From Lineus longissimus (Eukaryota > Nemertea > Pilidiophora > Heteronemertea > Lineidae), in assembly GCF_910592395.1 (NCBI RefSeq), contig NC_088319.1, positions 13,084,001 through 13,148,000 on the forward strand: a DNA stretch of 64,000 bases, in the 5' to 3' direction. Below the pieces are notes generated by a model, which was given only the letters and a program-made list of their open reading frames with translations, ran no database searches and was not told the DNA's origin. This document shows positions 24,015 through 36,519 of the stretch, piece by piece (the stretch's first letter is position 1; every line of letters starts with the position of its first letter). The position numbers were made by a program, and so were the translations under genes.

Positions 24015-27000
24015 CTATATACATATACAGTATTACTGAGATCTGAACAGAATTCATCTGAGTACACCACAGTTACCAGTCCTCTTGGGTTACACCCTAA
24101 TTATGCCTGAGCAACGGCATGCTTGCCACTGTCCTCATTACCGGGACATTACTGCACTCTCATCAGCTTACAACCTCTCAGTGCCACAGCATTTCAAGGT
24201 CTTCTTGCTCTAAGTCCTCAATAAGTTGTTTACCAATGGCATCTGACTCGTCTTAGTGAAGATTTCCGGTCATGTGATGTGACAGAGCAGAGATGGAGAG
24301 ACAAGTTTGGTGCACTGCTCTGATAGTGTCTTCATTAGTACACGAACATGACAAACATTCTGGGGATCCAGGATTCCGAGAGAGTTTGCGCATTATTTAA
24401 GAAAATTCATGGTCATCGTGTGCCACCCCTAGGCTGCATGGATCCGCACTTTAACCTTCGTATATGTTATCCCTAGAATGGTGCTAAAATCTGCTAAAAA
24501 CCATTTGCCATCATGTTATTGTTTGTCATTATAGGAATATATGTAATTTATATAGGCCTACAGCACATTTGATAAGTTCTGATAGCCATTTCACAGACCA
24601 ATCTTGCCCGTGCAAAGAAATGGCATGACTTTTGTCATTATCTTCCATATAATCACTAGGATAGTTTCCCCAAACACACAAGGTGCGAACGACACAAAAT
24701 CACGTCAAAAAATCAGATCACGCAGTAGTCACTCAAGTTTTCATGTTGAAAACCCAGGGTTTTGCCCTAAAAATTTTCTTTTTGTCCCTGTTCTTGCCTC
24801 TGCCAAGCAGCTATAAATGAGGCTGAATTAATCATCATTGCAGTCAGCTCAACATGAATTATTCATGATGTTTGACCCCAGTAAAGGTCAAAGTTAAGTG
24901 TTCAGTTGGCTTCCGATGCATATTTAAAGGGTCTGAATGCAAAATAAGATATCTGTTTTTTATAAAAGTTGGTTCAAATGTTAGAATTTAACTGAATATA
25001 CTTTGGATTTTTTTGACACTTTTGATCCATAAAGTTTTACTTTTGGCCATGTGTAGCAATTTTGTGGTCAGATGAGTTATTATGGTTAACTTCAAAATGT
25101 TGAATAGGGCACATATATTGTTTTTTCAATGAATTGTTAAATGCTATGACAAGTAGACAGTGAGAAATGATCAGATAATGATTGCAGAAATACAGAAAGG
25201 GCAATTTCCTCATTTCTGGATAGACAGGGGTCTTTCAACAGTACATATACAAACACAGGAATACAGAAACTGTGAATAGCCACACCATAATACGATGTTT
25301 CGATGTCCTATAGTTAAAATTAATTACCACCAGGTACTGCCAATATTTACACCCAATACCATCCAAGCATCACTTGACCTCGGATCTACCTTTTCAATCA
25401 ATGCATCCGCTACATCAAAAATCAAAGATCCCACCTGGAAATGATGGCGAAGAGTTGACGGAAGCGCCTCGGCACTTCAGCGCGTTTTTTAGCGTCGCAT
25501 CATTGGGTATGCAGTCGATGTCGTGCATACGCTGATGCACTTCTGAGATTTGTCGCATCGATATGTTATTGATTTCTCACTCGTCCGCCTTTCTGAACTC
25601 GCTGCTAGTTCTCCTCGCATTATTTGCTGCAAGGACCAAGATTCTGGTCTGTGCGTGCGTCGATTCCCTTAATTCCAGTATCCAGCTACCATGTAGAATT
25701 AATCAGTCTGGTGTTTATATGGTACAGATTGTGCTTGAATCAGTGTAAATACAGCCCTGAAAGTGGACTGCTGATGACACGATGAATAAATTCTACAGCT
25801 TCCAAATTGAATGACTTGAAACATCACTCTCCTCTCTTAATAGGGATGCTTCAACCTGATTGTTGCTCCCAACTCATTGCCTGCTTGTTTGCTGCAGCAA
25901 CAACTGAGAGTTTGACCTATTGATTACTTTAATTCAAGCTTCTGTGCAGCTGTCAGATGAAGAGCTGGTGATTATTTGATGTAGATTGTGCTGGAATCAT
26001 TGTAATGTGATCCAAAAACAGACTACTAATGACAGGTTGGCCAAAACAAAAGGATTCTCATACTGTGCCCCAAAATGCTGCAATTAAGGTGGGTGTGTGT
26101 CTACCAATAGCGGTGGAAATAAACAAGTCAAGCCTTAATGCCTGAAATGAAGATTGTGAAAAGCCCAAGCCAATTCTATCCACTTGGCATATCCATACCA
26201 CCATGCATTGTCACATCACAATCAAACTTTCTACGACTTTATCAACACACAAGAGACAGATGAGAAACAAAAACAATTTTATACTCTGTCATCAAAATAT
26301 CCTTCATGACAGATTACTTTTAATGCAAGGATAAAATGTCCTTATTCCCTCATCCAATGTCCTCTCAACATACGATACTGTGAGACAGTGACCTCTATCC
26401 CCCCTCCCCCCCCCCCCCCCTCACAGAAGCACCATATGTAAAAACACAATTTTGGACCTAGCAACGCAAGATGCTATCTCAAAGACCTGCTAACGTGCTA
26501 ACTGGATCCTAACATGACACTGCTATCTCCTACACCATCCTTCCTCGTCATTAGCACAAGATACAACGTCGTCTCTGCGTCAGCCATTTTTTACGCATTC
26601 TAATTTACTGTGGTTGACACAGACACTGCTGTTCATTCAGCAGGTTTCACCTTAACCCTATGAGCGCCGATGGTAACAACCTATAGCCAAGGGTGCAACC
26701 CTAAACAACATTTTCTTTAAATGCACAACTTGGGTATGAGGTATGTTAGTTTATCACACCAAAATGGCTGCCAGTTACTTCTCCAAAAAGGATCATTGAA
26801 AAATCATGAAACTATATTGTTACAATAAGTTACACTTCATCAGAACAAAATTCAATGATAGGCCTACACGAAGTCTGAAAGCCATGTCCATAGCGAATAT
26901 CATTATTTAGAGATAAGAGTGACCAGACGTTACATAAGCTGGTACGTGGTGGTGAGTAGGCACATAATCCTCCTGGCCACCTAAAAGCTGCAACTAAGTT

Positions 27001-27530
27001 GTCCCACAGGTTTTTCTTAAGACAATGCCAGGGCGCAGAGATGATTCTTACTGAGTTGCATTGCAGATGAAACAACAGGTAGGCATCCAAAGGTATGCAT
27101 AGGCCTTTGGTACGTGAACTTGGTAAACTATGCAAATTGTACCATCTAACTTATGTACTGGGCTTAGTTTTTCCCTCGACATTAGATTTTCACGGTTGTA
27201 TTCAAACTGCCCACAGACCAATTACGGTTTGTACGGAGTCCATTTAAGTATGGGTAGTGTAATCATGCTTGTCTAATGATGCTGCGGTTAGTGTTATCAG
27301 TCCTGGCCACCCCACGATGGCCAGCGGCATCGCGATCGCCACAGGGCATGCTGGGCTGATCAGCGATGTCATGCAAGATTGATTCTGTCATTACGGGAAC
27401 TAGGAGGAGGGCCAGTGGTGCTGTGATCACAACACACCACGCTATTTCCCTTGTTCATCCTATAAAAATAAACGAGTGTTCTGGGGATATTTTTCACCTA
27501 GGGTCAAGTACACGTGTGGAGACAGATAGG
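24015..27530. other. No gene recognised; C15 tract at 26406
   Basis: Ordinary AT-rich sequence. A run of 15 C lies at 26406-26420. An everted pair of nuclear-receptor-like half sites (TGACCC, six bases, AGGTCA) lies at 24873-24890. TAGGCCTA words occur at 24553 and 26859. A 101-codon minus-strand frame (26830-27135) has no splice or codon support. Confidence 0.35.
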
Positions 27531-27684
27531 GCAAACAGGTGTCTTTGAAAAAAGAGAAACAACGAAATGAAGCATTTCAAAATATTTTATAACATGATCC
27601 ACCACAATAAGACTTGATTAGTATAATTCTAGTAAAATTCTTTTCTTTCAACAGGTAAATATAACCTGAACATCCAAATTCAAA

Positions 27685-27816
27685 ATGTCATCATATGCCA
27701 ACTCGTCCCACCCAATTTCAAGGGAGTCGGAAGAACCCTATGATCGTAAATCGCAGCAGCCCATTGATTTCATGGCGAGGAAACAATTGAATCAGCAGCA
27801 CATCAACCGGCACTAA
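27685..27816 (+). CDS. Small ORF (43 codons) in duplication copy 1
   Basis: ATG to TAA, beginning MSSYANSSHPISRESEEPYD and ending QQHINRH. It is polar and Gln/Ser-rich with no hydrophobic segment and a balanced codon choice. Thirty bases upstream lies TTCTTTTCTTTCAACAG|GTAAAT (AG at 27653-27654), an excellent acceptor tract that also overlaps a donor-like CAG|GTAAAT. Upstream in-frame stops mean the ATG would be the start. An AATAAA lies only five bases after the stop. It may be the first coding exon of a gene or a chance frame. No family is recognised. Confidence 0.25.
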   Translation: MSSYANSSHPISRESEEPYDRKSQQPIDFMARKQLNQQHINRH

Positions 27817-28107
27817 TAGAAAATAAAAATGACGGGGTATTCACGAACTAATCCACACATAAACCTTGGGATAGATAGGCTGAGATGATCGCGCCAGAAT
27901 TTGTACTTCGACGTGATTTTTGCTGCATAGATCCGAGATAATTCTGGTTTTCGGATGACAGGTGTCTTTGAAAAAAGAGAAACAACGAAATGAAGCATTT
28001 CAAAATATTTTATAACATGATCCACCACAATAAGACTTGATTAGTATAATTCTAGTAAAATTCTTTTCTTTCAACAGGTAAATATAACCTGAACATCCAA
28101 ATTCAAA

Positions 28108-28239
28108 ATGTCATCATATGCCAACTCGTCCCACCCAATTTCAAGGGAGTCGGAAGAACCCTATGATCGTAAATCGCAGCAGCCCATTGATTTCATGGCG
28201 AGGAAACAATTGAATCAGCAGCACATCAACCGGCACTAA
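28108..28239 (+). CDS. Small ORF (43 codons), identical second copy
   Basis: Exact duplicate of the ORF at 27685 within the 423 bp repeat, with the same upstream acceptor-like tract (AG at 28076-28077) and downstream AATAAA. Identity between the copies carries no information on selection because the duplication looks too recent. Confidence 0.25.
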   Translation: MSSYANSSHPISRESEEPYDRKSQQPIDFMARKQLNQQHINRH

Positions 28240-28384
28240 TAGAAAATAAAAATGACGGGGTATTCACGAACTAATCCACACATAAACCTTGGGATAGATA
28301 GGCTGAGATGATCGCGCCAGAATTTGTACTTCGACGTGATTTTTGCTGCATAGATCCGAGATAATTCTGGTTTTCGGATGACGC

Positions 28385-29860
28385 CTGTCAGATAGGAGGT
28401 TTGATGTTGGCCTGATAGCGGAGTTCATTAAAGTCTGACGTCCCATAAGGATGCAATGTCTAGCTGATCACATCAAGCTTGGGCGTGGAGGCATTGGATA
28501 CATTTGGGGTTCCTTTTATTGGAAGGTTCACTCAAGCTGATAAATTTGGGTGTTCCAGGTTTTCAAATGAGAGGCATTTTTTTAACCATGAGTACTCATG
28601 ATTTGATGAAGTAATGTATGTAAGATAGCTATCTGGGTTCAAATAAGAATAAGATAAGGGTTCTTGGTTTTCGACTGACTCCTGCATTATCTTGGTGAAT
28701 TTAGTTGTAGTAGAGGGTATTATATGCAAGAAAGGCTGTCTAACTCTATAGCATGGCACAGAAAAACTGTCCCTGAGAAGGGTGTCGCCTCGGTATTGAT
28801 AAGAGAGAGGTCAGTACCATTTAGATATTTATGAGGTTGGAGGACAGCAGCTATCAATCGGGGGAAGTATTTATTTTATTTAAGGTATGGGTATTTTAGT
28901 TGGACTTTTAGGTTACCAGCCGAAAACTTGGTTTTATGTCCTTCAAAGGTGTATGTTGTTCATATTAAATCGTGAGTCAGGAAAATCAAAATGCAGTTAA
29001 ATCACAATATCTTTGTGCAGTTATCATGCCCGAACTTCACTGACATTGGTATACATGGTATTTGTAAATCTCTCTACACGAGGGCAATGTTGAATTGAAC
29101 ATTCAGTCTGTAATTAATAAGCAGAAGTTTTCAAATTTCAATCAAAATGTTTTCATTTTTAACAAACATTAGTGTGTACAAACCTGAATCTCTACCACCT
29201 AATTTGTCTCCGGCGTTTAGCCTCTGTTGAAACAACTGGGTAGAAATGCTTCTGTATCTTTAGGTAGAGCAACTATAAAAGAACCAAGACCGACTGACAC
29301 CAAGAAAAAAATATGACTTGACAACGCAGGACAATACCACACACGATAACAGAACTCCCTACCATTGTTCTTATCATACCAAGAGGGAAACAGCATCAAG
29401 AACAAACAGAGATGTTACATAAATGACTATTATACCCTGAAGATTGCCGCAAACCCAAACCTGTGTGAAACAACAGTGAAAAATCTGTCATCGCCAGAGG
29501 AATTTTGTGCATACAATGCCTTGCATGATGATTCAGAAAAAAATTATCACGTCATACGTGGACTTTGTCCTGGAATAAGCTGCTGGTATCAAAATCATCC
29601 ATTAGCATGAATACTACCAAGAATTGATAAAGGATAGTTTTATTTACTGTAAACCGGGAAATTGTTATTGCTACTATAGTTTTGACTCTTCCGTCCTAAC
29701 TACCAACAATGGTTACTTTGTTGCATCGAAAAAGTAAACAAATATAAAGACAAACTTATATAAACAAGGCTTTTACTCTTCCTAGATTTTAGGCCTGCTC
29801 TGTTCGAAAATTGACCTTTAATTTGAATATTTTTAATTCTGTAAATACGTACTATATATA
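28385..29860. other. No gene recognised
   Basis: AT-rich sequence with short unsupported frames, and a short (TA)n run at about 29853-29862 leading into an R1 repeat copy. Confidence 0.35.
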
Positions 29861-29865
29861 TATAA

Positions 29866-29978
29866 CATTCAACAATGTCATTTAGACTGATATACACAAT
29901 ACTATAAATGCCAATTTTTTAGCGATTTGCATGCATAAGAACTGCACTACAGCAATGTTTATTTTGATTACCTGAGCA
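29866..29978 (+). repeat. Interspersed repeat family R1, copy 3 (partial)
   Basis: Shares the ordered blocks TTCAACAATGTCATTTAGAC, GATATACACAATACTATAAA, GCGATTTGCATGCATAAGAA, CTGCACTACAGCAATGTTTA and TTTTGATTACCTGAGC with the 40.4 kb and 16.9 kb copies. It is diverged and carries no ORF. Confidence 0.5.
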
Positions 29979-29989
29979 CACAACACCCA

Positions 29990-31195
29990 CGATGCTGGTT
30001 TTTAAGTTCAATGTAATCCACTGAAAACTGTCTCTACTCAAATGTATTGAGTTCAATCGCTTTAACATGTCTAAAAATATTACTGGATTTCACCTAGATA
30101 ATTATATCCCGTTTGTGCAACTGAAATACTCTCCAAACAAGGACATCCTGTACACTGAAGACAATAGCAATAATATACTGCACAGTACAGCACACGATGT
30201 GCGGAGAGTACACATATTGTCTTATTCCAGCCATCGATGAACTACTCTGAACATTTTCCTATTTCTCAAATTGTCTCTCCGAATTCGTTTTGGTTTCTTT
30301 GCCGTAATTTTGATCAAGATTGGAAATGCTGCTGAATTCCCGTTATATGGTTGATTGGCTGGAAATGCTACCAAATCCCCGATACATTTCCCAAAGCACA
30401 TGAACTTTTAAAACTATCAAGAAATGCATTTTTCTAACAAGACACACAGATTTTTTAGAAAAAGGCGAACGACGCCCACTTACTGAGTGGTAGTTTGAAG
30501 AAAAATTTCGTTTCGCTTGGCATTTTTTCGTTTCCCATGGTAACTGCCTTAGATACACAGGGATAGAACACAATTGTACATGCTGGCTAAGAATCAGTTG
30601 ATTTTTTTATCAAAGAGGTCTTTGGATATTTTAGAAATGAAGATAAAAAGGTGATAAAGTTAACAAGGAAAAGAACCCTGCTGGTTCCCTCGAAAAATTT
30701 TGTAAACCAAATGAATGCATTGACAGTTCTTAGTGTAGAGTCAAAGCTCGTATCGTCATCAAGAAACATTACAGCGCTGTAAAAACACATGACAAAAAGA
30801 TTTTGTCACAATAAAGAAGTCGGAATTTCAGAAACAACACCATACTCACATGACACAGAATCCAAAAAATAATGAAAAATTCTCAGCTGTTTTATAAGAA
30901 TGCTATCCACGTCCTATCCACGGTCACATCATGTATGATCACTGTACCTAAATATATTGAGCAGCATCACAGCATCGGTAAAAAACACCATCGACGAGCA
31001 GATGTGCTTGGTTATACTCGGCGCATACGCAGCTACTTGCATCACATGAGATAACAGGCTGGCGGCTTTAGACATGTGCAATGGCACTGATGCTAAGCTC
31101 CTTCGATATGTCCATGATGATGCGAGGGTCAGAGCAGCACCATCGGTCTGACCAGAATGCTGGTAAAAAATATTGATGACAGTACATAGTTCATT
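29990..31195. other. No gene recognised; RFX-like site at 30531
   Basis: No supported exon. TTTCCCATGGTAAC at 30531-30544 differs from the RFX X-box palindrome GTTNCCATGGNAAC at one base. The small frame at 30872-31054 has no supporting signals. Confidence 0.3.
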
Positions 31196-31362
31196 TTTTC
31201 AACATCAGCTGGTAGTACGGATGACAAATTTAATTTTCAAACATTAGTTGGTGGTAGAAAATGTGGATAACAAAGTCAATTTTTTAAACTTGAGTTGGTA
31301 GTAGAAAGTGTGGATGACATGTCTATATTCAAACATTAGTTGGGAAAAGAAAATGTCTCATA
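31196..31362. repeat. Degenerate ~40-50 bp tandem repeat, four copies
   Basis: The motif CAAACATTAGTTGGTGGTAG followed by AAAATGTGGATAACA recurs in diverged form, with copies starting near 31200, 31238, 31286 and 31331. Confidence 0.6.
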
Positions 31363-31594
31363 AATGAGTTTTTTTAAAAATTATCCCAAAACTTTAATCA
31401 TGATTGCTGAACACCTTGCATGTATATAATTCTTTAAAGTACACCTTTGACCTGACATCCTTCGCAGATATAAATCGTTTTTTAAATGTTCCCAAAATTG
31501 CCCCTCTGATGGGTTAATGATGTAACAATCTTATGAGCTTGTTAGTTGTCATGCACCTGCAACTTTAACATGAATCAATAAATCATCAAGGTCT

Positions 31595-31895
31595 CAGCTG
31601 AACTTTAACACTCAAATTCACACATGTTTTAACAAATGATCACAGAACACGCCAAGGGGTTTGCAAAGAAAAAATAGTGTAATTTTAACCCCTTAAATTG
31701 AATACAAATGATTTGGATTTTAATTTTGAAATTAAAGGGCCTACTAGATGGGTCATCCTTGTATTGTAAAAAAAACATTCAATACAGTGCTGGAACAATT
31801 TGCTCAGCTAACTCAAATTCACAACACACCAAGGGGTTATTTATAGATAACAGTTTACCCCATAACATGCCTAATGTAATTTCAAATCATTTTTC
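31595..31895. repeat. Diverged ~205 bp local duplication
   Basis: CAGCTGAACTTTAACACTCAAATTCACAC, then CACGCCAAGGGGTT, TTTTAACCCC and AAATGATTT at 31597-31713 are matched in order by CAGCTAACTCAAATTCACAA, CACACCAAGGGGTT, AGTTTACCCC and AAATCATTT at 31805-31893. The copies differ by many substitutions and indels. Confidence 0.5.
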
Positions 31896-32060
31896 ATCCA
31901 TAGAAAGATTCTTACAACACATTTTTATATTTCCAGGTTGATTCGGTGCAAATGGGTGGACGATCAAAGAATGGACTGGCAAAAAAACTAACTCATAACA
32001 ATCAACGAAACCACCAACGTTTTGAAGACACCCTATATGTTATAAAAGCACCATGCAAAT

Positions 32061-32141
32061 GAGCAATTTAAATTTCTGCGACTTGCAATTTAAGTTGGTG
32101 CTTTGTGCGACAAAACGTGGCTGGACCAATTTAAATTGCTC
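32061..32141. repeat. Perfect 14 bp inverted repeat
   Basis: GAGCAATTTAAATT (32061-32074) and AATTTAAATTGCTC (32128-32141) are exact reverse complements around a 53-base loop. A second pair, AGCACCA / TGGTGCT (about 32048 and 32096), is interleaved. The region could form a cruciform or be the remnant of a small palindromic element. No coding. Confidence 0.6.
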
Positions 32142-32149
32142 GCTTGTGG

Positions 32150-35100
32150 GCTGCTTGATAGCTTCTGTTAGGTGTCATTTTAACCTTGAGTAGCTAAACT
32201 CATGACAGTGGCACCAACATTCCTGACCCAAGCTGGCCTTTTCAACTTTAGGAAACACTGCCAGGTAAAGACAAGCAAGACCTTTCACTTGGAGACAGAA
32301 GTACCATCATGTACCGAACCAGTTCACGGTGTAGAACCCAAGGTTCTAATCGAAGATAGCGGGTGGACCATCTAAGGATTGAAATCAACGAGGGAGGTCA
32401 CATGGGTGGATCGAGGAGTCTGGGAAAGGTTAACTGGTGCACTGGGAAAGAGGAGGACCAATAGTTTTTAGGGTCTATGGTTCGAATCCAAAAGTTGTTA
32501 GAAACCATTCCGAAATAAATTGAGATAGCCAATGGTAAAGTGAAGCTGGCAGTATTCCGATCTGAATACCAAACTGTAGCCAGAAAGACCTGAAGTGGGT
32601 TTGGTAGTTTTTGCATCTCAACTTTTCAAATATATATATATATACCGAAATTCTTGGTCGATTCAAAAGATTCTTCATCAAAGCAGGCAATCGCTTCTCA
32701 ATGCCTCCTTCTAGGTGTGCCGCAGGAGGGCATAAACAGGACCTTCATCTTGAGAGAGTTCTGAGTTTGACCCTTTATCAAAAATGGTCCAAAACTACAA
32801 AACTGAAGATAAGTAAACTCACCAAAGGTTCTGTTGTCATGAAAATAGCGATCCATTTGTTGAAGATTGAACTCTATACCAGTGAAGTTTTTGCTAACTG
32901 TTGCCTCAAAACAAACCAGATTAACGGTAATCATTCTCTGGCGCAAGAAAATGAAAAGACGAGTGGAACCATTACCTTGCCGCTGGGCTAATCCACAGTT
33001 CAAGTCGGGATATTTGTCGCTAAAAGACAACGAGCCTATGGCAGTTTTCAGTTTTCGTATTATATGGAGCTGTTGCGTATCTTCATGGAATACTGGGCAT
33101 CTTTTGCCAGAGGCGTTTGAACTTTAAGCAAATACTGTATGTCTTAGGAGATTGTGCAGATTCCCACGTGTCGCTCCGTAAGACCTCTGTCTCCAAATGA
33201 TTCAGGGATGACCACCCAAGGTACTGATTCAAGGGGTCTATCGCAATTCTATTTGGGAAAAGGTTAAAATGCCTCCTCAGCTGAACCTGCTTCTTCTATT
33301 ATGTAAGCTATTTTATGGTAGGTTTCTTCCTACACTTAATTGAAGATTATGTCAATGGACATATTGTAAACTACAGCAATTCAACTGATTTTCACTGCTC
33401 GAACAAAATGATTGCTTCACCCCCTGGTTATAACCCCTGGGTCCCTATCTGAAAAATAGCTTTGACTATCGCAGAGGCATGCACTACCTCTCTTTGCTGA
33501 CAATATTTATTCCAAGTCTCAGCAGTGGTTGATTTTTGTCACTTGCACCGGCAGTGACCCCCCAAGTCTAGAGATGTTTGCCGCATGCAATAAAATCGCT
33601 AGTCGCCAAAACACTTTAAATTGATGGAGTAGTCATGCAAAATTCAAAATGCCCTAATTTGAAGAATAAGATGCTGGGTGGGAAGCTGGATGAGTATCTT
33701 CCACGACCTTGAATTTGTTTGTCTTAGCCCCAGGAGGAAACCAATCTTGACACAACCTGGTTTATCATTTTCTTCAACAATGTTCAAGTTTACCGTGGAC
33801 TCGTCCTGGCTTGGAATGTTACGGTAGCCTGTATGAGCCATTATGTGTTGCATCAGAGTTACCCACTATAACAGAGAGGTTTTTTGTGAAATGACAACAT
33901 ACAAGTATTGGATGTCACTATGGAGAGACAGGCTGTGACTCCAATCTACCTGAACTTTGGATAGATATCCAACAGTGTGCTTTACTGTACGAAAATTACA
34001 CCATTACATATTTTTGTTATACAAATATTTTCATGCACTCCTAATTAATTAGTCACGTGACTGCGTTTCTTTACCGGAAGCAGGAGGGGTAACATATCAA
34101 CACACACTTCTTCATGAATTAAAGCCCTTTTTTATATAGCGTATTCTCACAAAGATTATGCAACTGGTGCATTCCATGACACAGGAGGCCAATCATCTTT
34201 GCACACATGACCTAAAATGACAGTTCATTTCTCGTTACATTATCATGCATGAAATAATGTCCAAACATCCCCTCGGCTATTAACATTATCGAAGAAAGAA
34301 AGAAAAAGGCCTTGGGGAGCACGGACTGCGCTGGCAAATGATCGTCAGTCCAACACAAATTGAAAAACAATTGCATTTGATATGCATTAAGAATGCATAA
34401 ATGACCTGGTTAAGTTAGTTTGAAACAGAACTTTTTTAGTTTCAATATAAGCTCACCGGTTGGCTCGCACAATTTTGAAATAAAACTAAGTAAAATTGCA
34501 CAGAATCTGAGTCAAATTTTTGGTGGAATCATTGTAATATAAGCTCACGCCCGCAACTGAAAAGATAGTTCATACAAAACAAGACAGCAAGGTCACAGAA
34601 AAAATTTCACATGGAAAAATTTACTTTCGACTGATGAATCCCACAGCCTCCCATTCAGAATTCAGTGACTCAAAACGCCTCGAGGACTCAAAGAGTTAAG
34701 AAGCTGAATTGTGCAACTAAAAAAAACTACGATACTGCTATGAAACGTTTCATTAGGCTTAGCCCACCCTGGGCATAAAAAGTGCATTAACTTAATTGTG
34801 TTAAAATGAATAAAAGTGACTAGGCTGATTCAAAACGCTGATGGTGATGTAACGCCCTGGGTTCTGATACGTGCAATTTGTCTTTCATGAAAAATGCACC
34901 GTAGCAACTTATATGATGTTTAGATAGAAAGTAGAAAATGCAACTCGTACTCAATTTTTGGGGCAGATACTAACTATTATTATTAATATTAACTGCTATT
35001 GGTGACCTATCATATCAGCAACTTACCGGGCAAAGAACAGAGCAATCACTAACAGTATTTGAAAAATTTCATTTGTGAATTATAAATTTTTCTAGACTTG

Positions 35101-36465
35101 GTAAAAAGTGCTGACACAGATGACAGTAGATTCCGTTTCATTGGTCAACTAAATAAAATATTTCAATAAAACGAATCAGAGAAATGATCCATACAATTTG
35201 AGATAAAATTTCAATCAAATCTTGACCCCAATGTTTATGTAATTTTTTGTGTGTTTGTACTTCATGAGCAGACATCCTCAACCTGATCCTAAGGCTACAC
35301 CAATTTAATAGCTTGGACAGTGGGCCAACAAGCCTGTGTCCCCGATGTGGAAGAAACACAAACGGACCAGTATCATCGAGTATCATCTGTTGACACAAAT
35401 GAAAACGAAGTATATAGACAATTGCTTAACCTTGTCTTGCTTCCATAAAATAGGTCATAATACAGAAATTGGGAAGTGTCCACAAAAGCCTTCTGAGATT
35501 TTTTGTGTTTTCGTCTTCCTGTGATGAAGATGAAATTCCCTCCTCATCCACAAACCAGTGTTTTAAGTTGGAGGGGTCTTAATAGCACTATAGGTGTAAG
35601 ATAGATAAGTTTTCATTCTTCAACACAGACATGACAAGAGTTATCATCAAAGCAGGATTAGACCATTAAAGTTTGATGCAAACAAATTCGCTCAACTTTC
35701 AACATGAATGTTCCAAGAGCACATTTCCCCCAAAGTAATGACAAATTATTTGGAAAAACTCAGTTAAAATGTGCCAAAAGCTATAAAATACTGACACAGT
35801 TACAGACATTCTTGTATAAGCCTTCAGCAGGACAAGTCAGTCAATTTCCCTTCAATGATTGAACAAAATTAGCTTAGAAATGAGTCGGGGAAGAAGCAAT
35901 TTCTTTCAGTACCTTATCATCAGATATAAGAACAACAAAGGTCATTGCAGTAGGCCCTGCAGTGAATATTTTTCAATCAAGCAAGCTGCTTATTCACCAT
36001 TAGCAGGTACCATTGTACATGCTAAATAATTATTTCAAAGCTGAGCTGCAGAAGAGCTATGCATAAAATTCACAAATATTTCATTTCAATGAGTCTTGTT
36101 GAAATCTTTTCCAAATCAGAGAAAATTTTAAATGGTACATAAAATCCCAATAAAAAAAATTGTCAACATTCTATAACAGAAATAAAACTTACAACCTCTT
36201 TTGTGCAACAAAAAATCAGTACAAAATTTACAAAAAGCTAGAACATTTTTGTCGAGTTATTCTTCAAATATTTGTCAACAATGAGAAACAAGAGCTGTTC
36301 CATTAAATGAGAGAAAAACTGATTACATAGTTTTTCAGAAGGTTATAAAAGAACACTATAACCACTGCCAAGTTTTTCAGAAATATCGGACACACCGAGT
36401 AAAAAACAGCTCCTTTTTTTAACAGCGCAATGAAATTTTTGCAAAAGTGTGAATAAAAATGTTGT
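32150..36465. other. Long stretch with no supported gene
   Basis: At 32611-33127 both strands are open for 80-126 codons. On the minus strand a 44-base segment (32976-33019) sits between a good acceptor (TCGTTGTCTTTTAG) and a good donor (GGCAAG|GTAATG) and might be a tiny exon. A (TA)n run lies at about 32631-32644. A minus-strand frame at 33644-33853 includes an ATGGCTCATACAGG start context but no clear donor. None is strong enough to call. Confidence 0.3.
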
Positions 36466-36470
36466 CTTAC

Positions 36471-36518
36471 CCTGGTTTCCAACCTGGATGCGTATTGTAA
36501 TAGCATTCAGAGTGCATC
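36471..36518 (-). CDS. Possible 48-base exon, unrecognised
   Basis: On the minus strand GTTTTCCTACCTATACCCAG (good pyrimidine-rich acceptor) precedes 48 bases ending in a near-consensus donor, CCAGG|GTAAGA. Two frames are open: one reads MHSECYYNTHPGWKPG, the other CTLNAITIRIQVGNQ. With no neighbouring exon the frame cannot be chosen, and it might be non-coding or a decoy. Confidence 0.15.
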
Positions 36519-36519
36519 C

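Larger units (their letters stand above)
27537..28382. repeat. 423 bp tandem duplication, two apparently identical copies
   Basis: The segment starting AGGTGTCTTTGAAAAAAGAG at 27537 is repeated from 27960 with a period of 423 bases. The second copy ends at about 28382 (TTTTCGGATGAC). I compared the copies by eye and saw no substitutions. The junction shares only a two- to three-base overlap. Tandem adjacency with no internal region argues against a pair of LTRs. It is either a very recent duplication or an assembly artefact from two haplotypes or a misjoined read. Confidence 0.9.

Noticed and set aside
26830-27135. 101-codon minus-strand ORF
   Set aside because: No splice flanks, no motif and no codon bias distinguishing it from background.
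27537-28382. Pair of LTRs
   Set aside because: The two 423 bp copies are directly adjacent, with no internal region, primer-binding site or polypurine tract between them.
32400-32490. tRNA gene ending in GGTTCGAATCC at 32473
   Set aside because: A B-box-like word is present but there is no A box or foldable D and anticodon arms upstream.
32611-33127. 126-codon plus and 110-codon minus ORFs
   Set aside because: Both strands are open over the same bases, codon use is AT-driven and splice sites are inconsistent; only a 44-base minus-strand segment looked exon-like, and it is too short to call.
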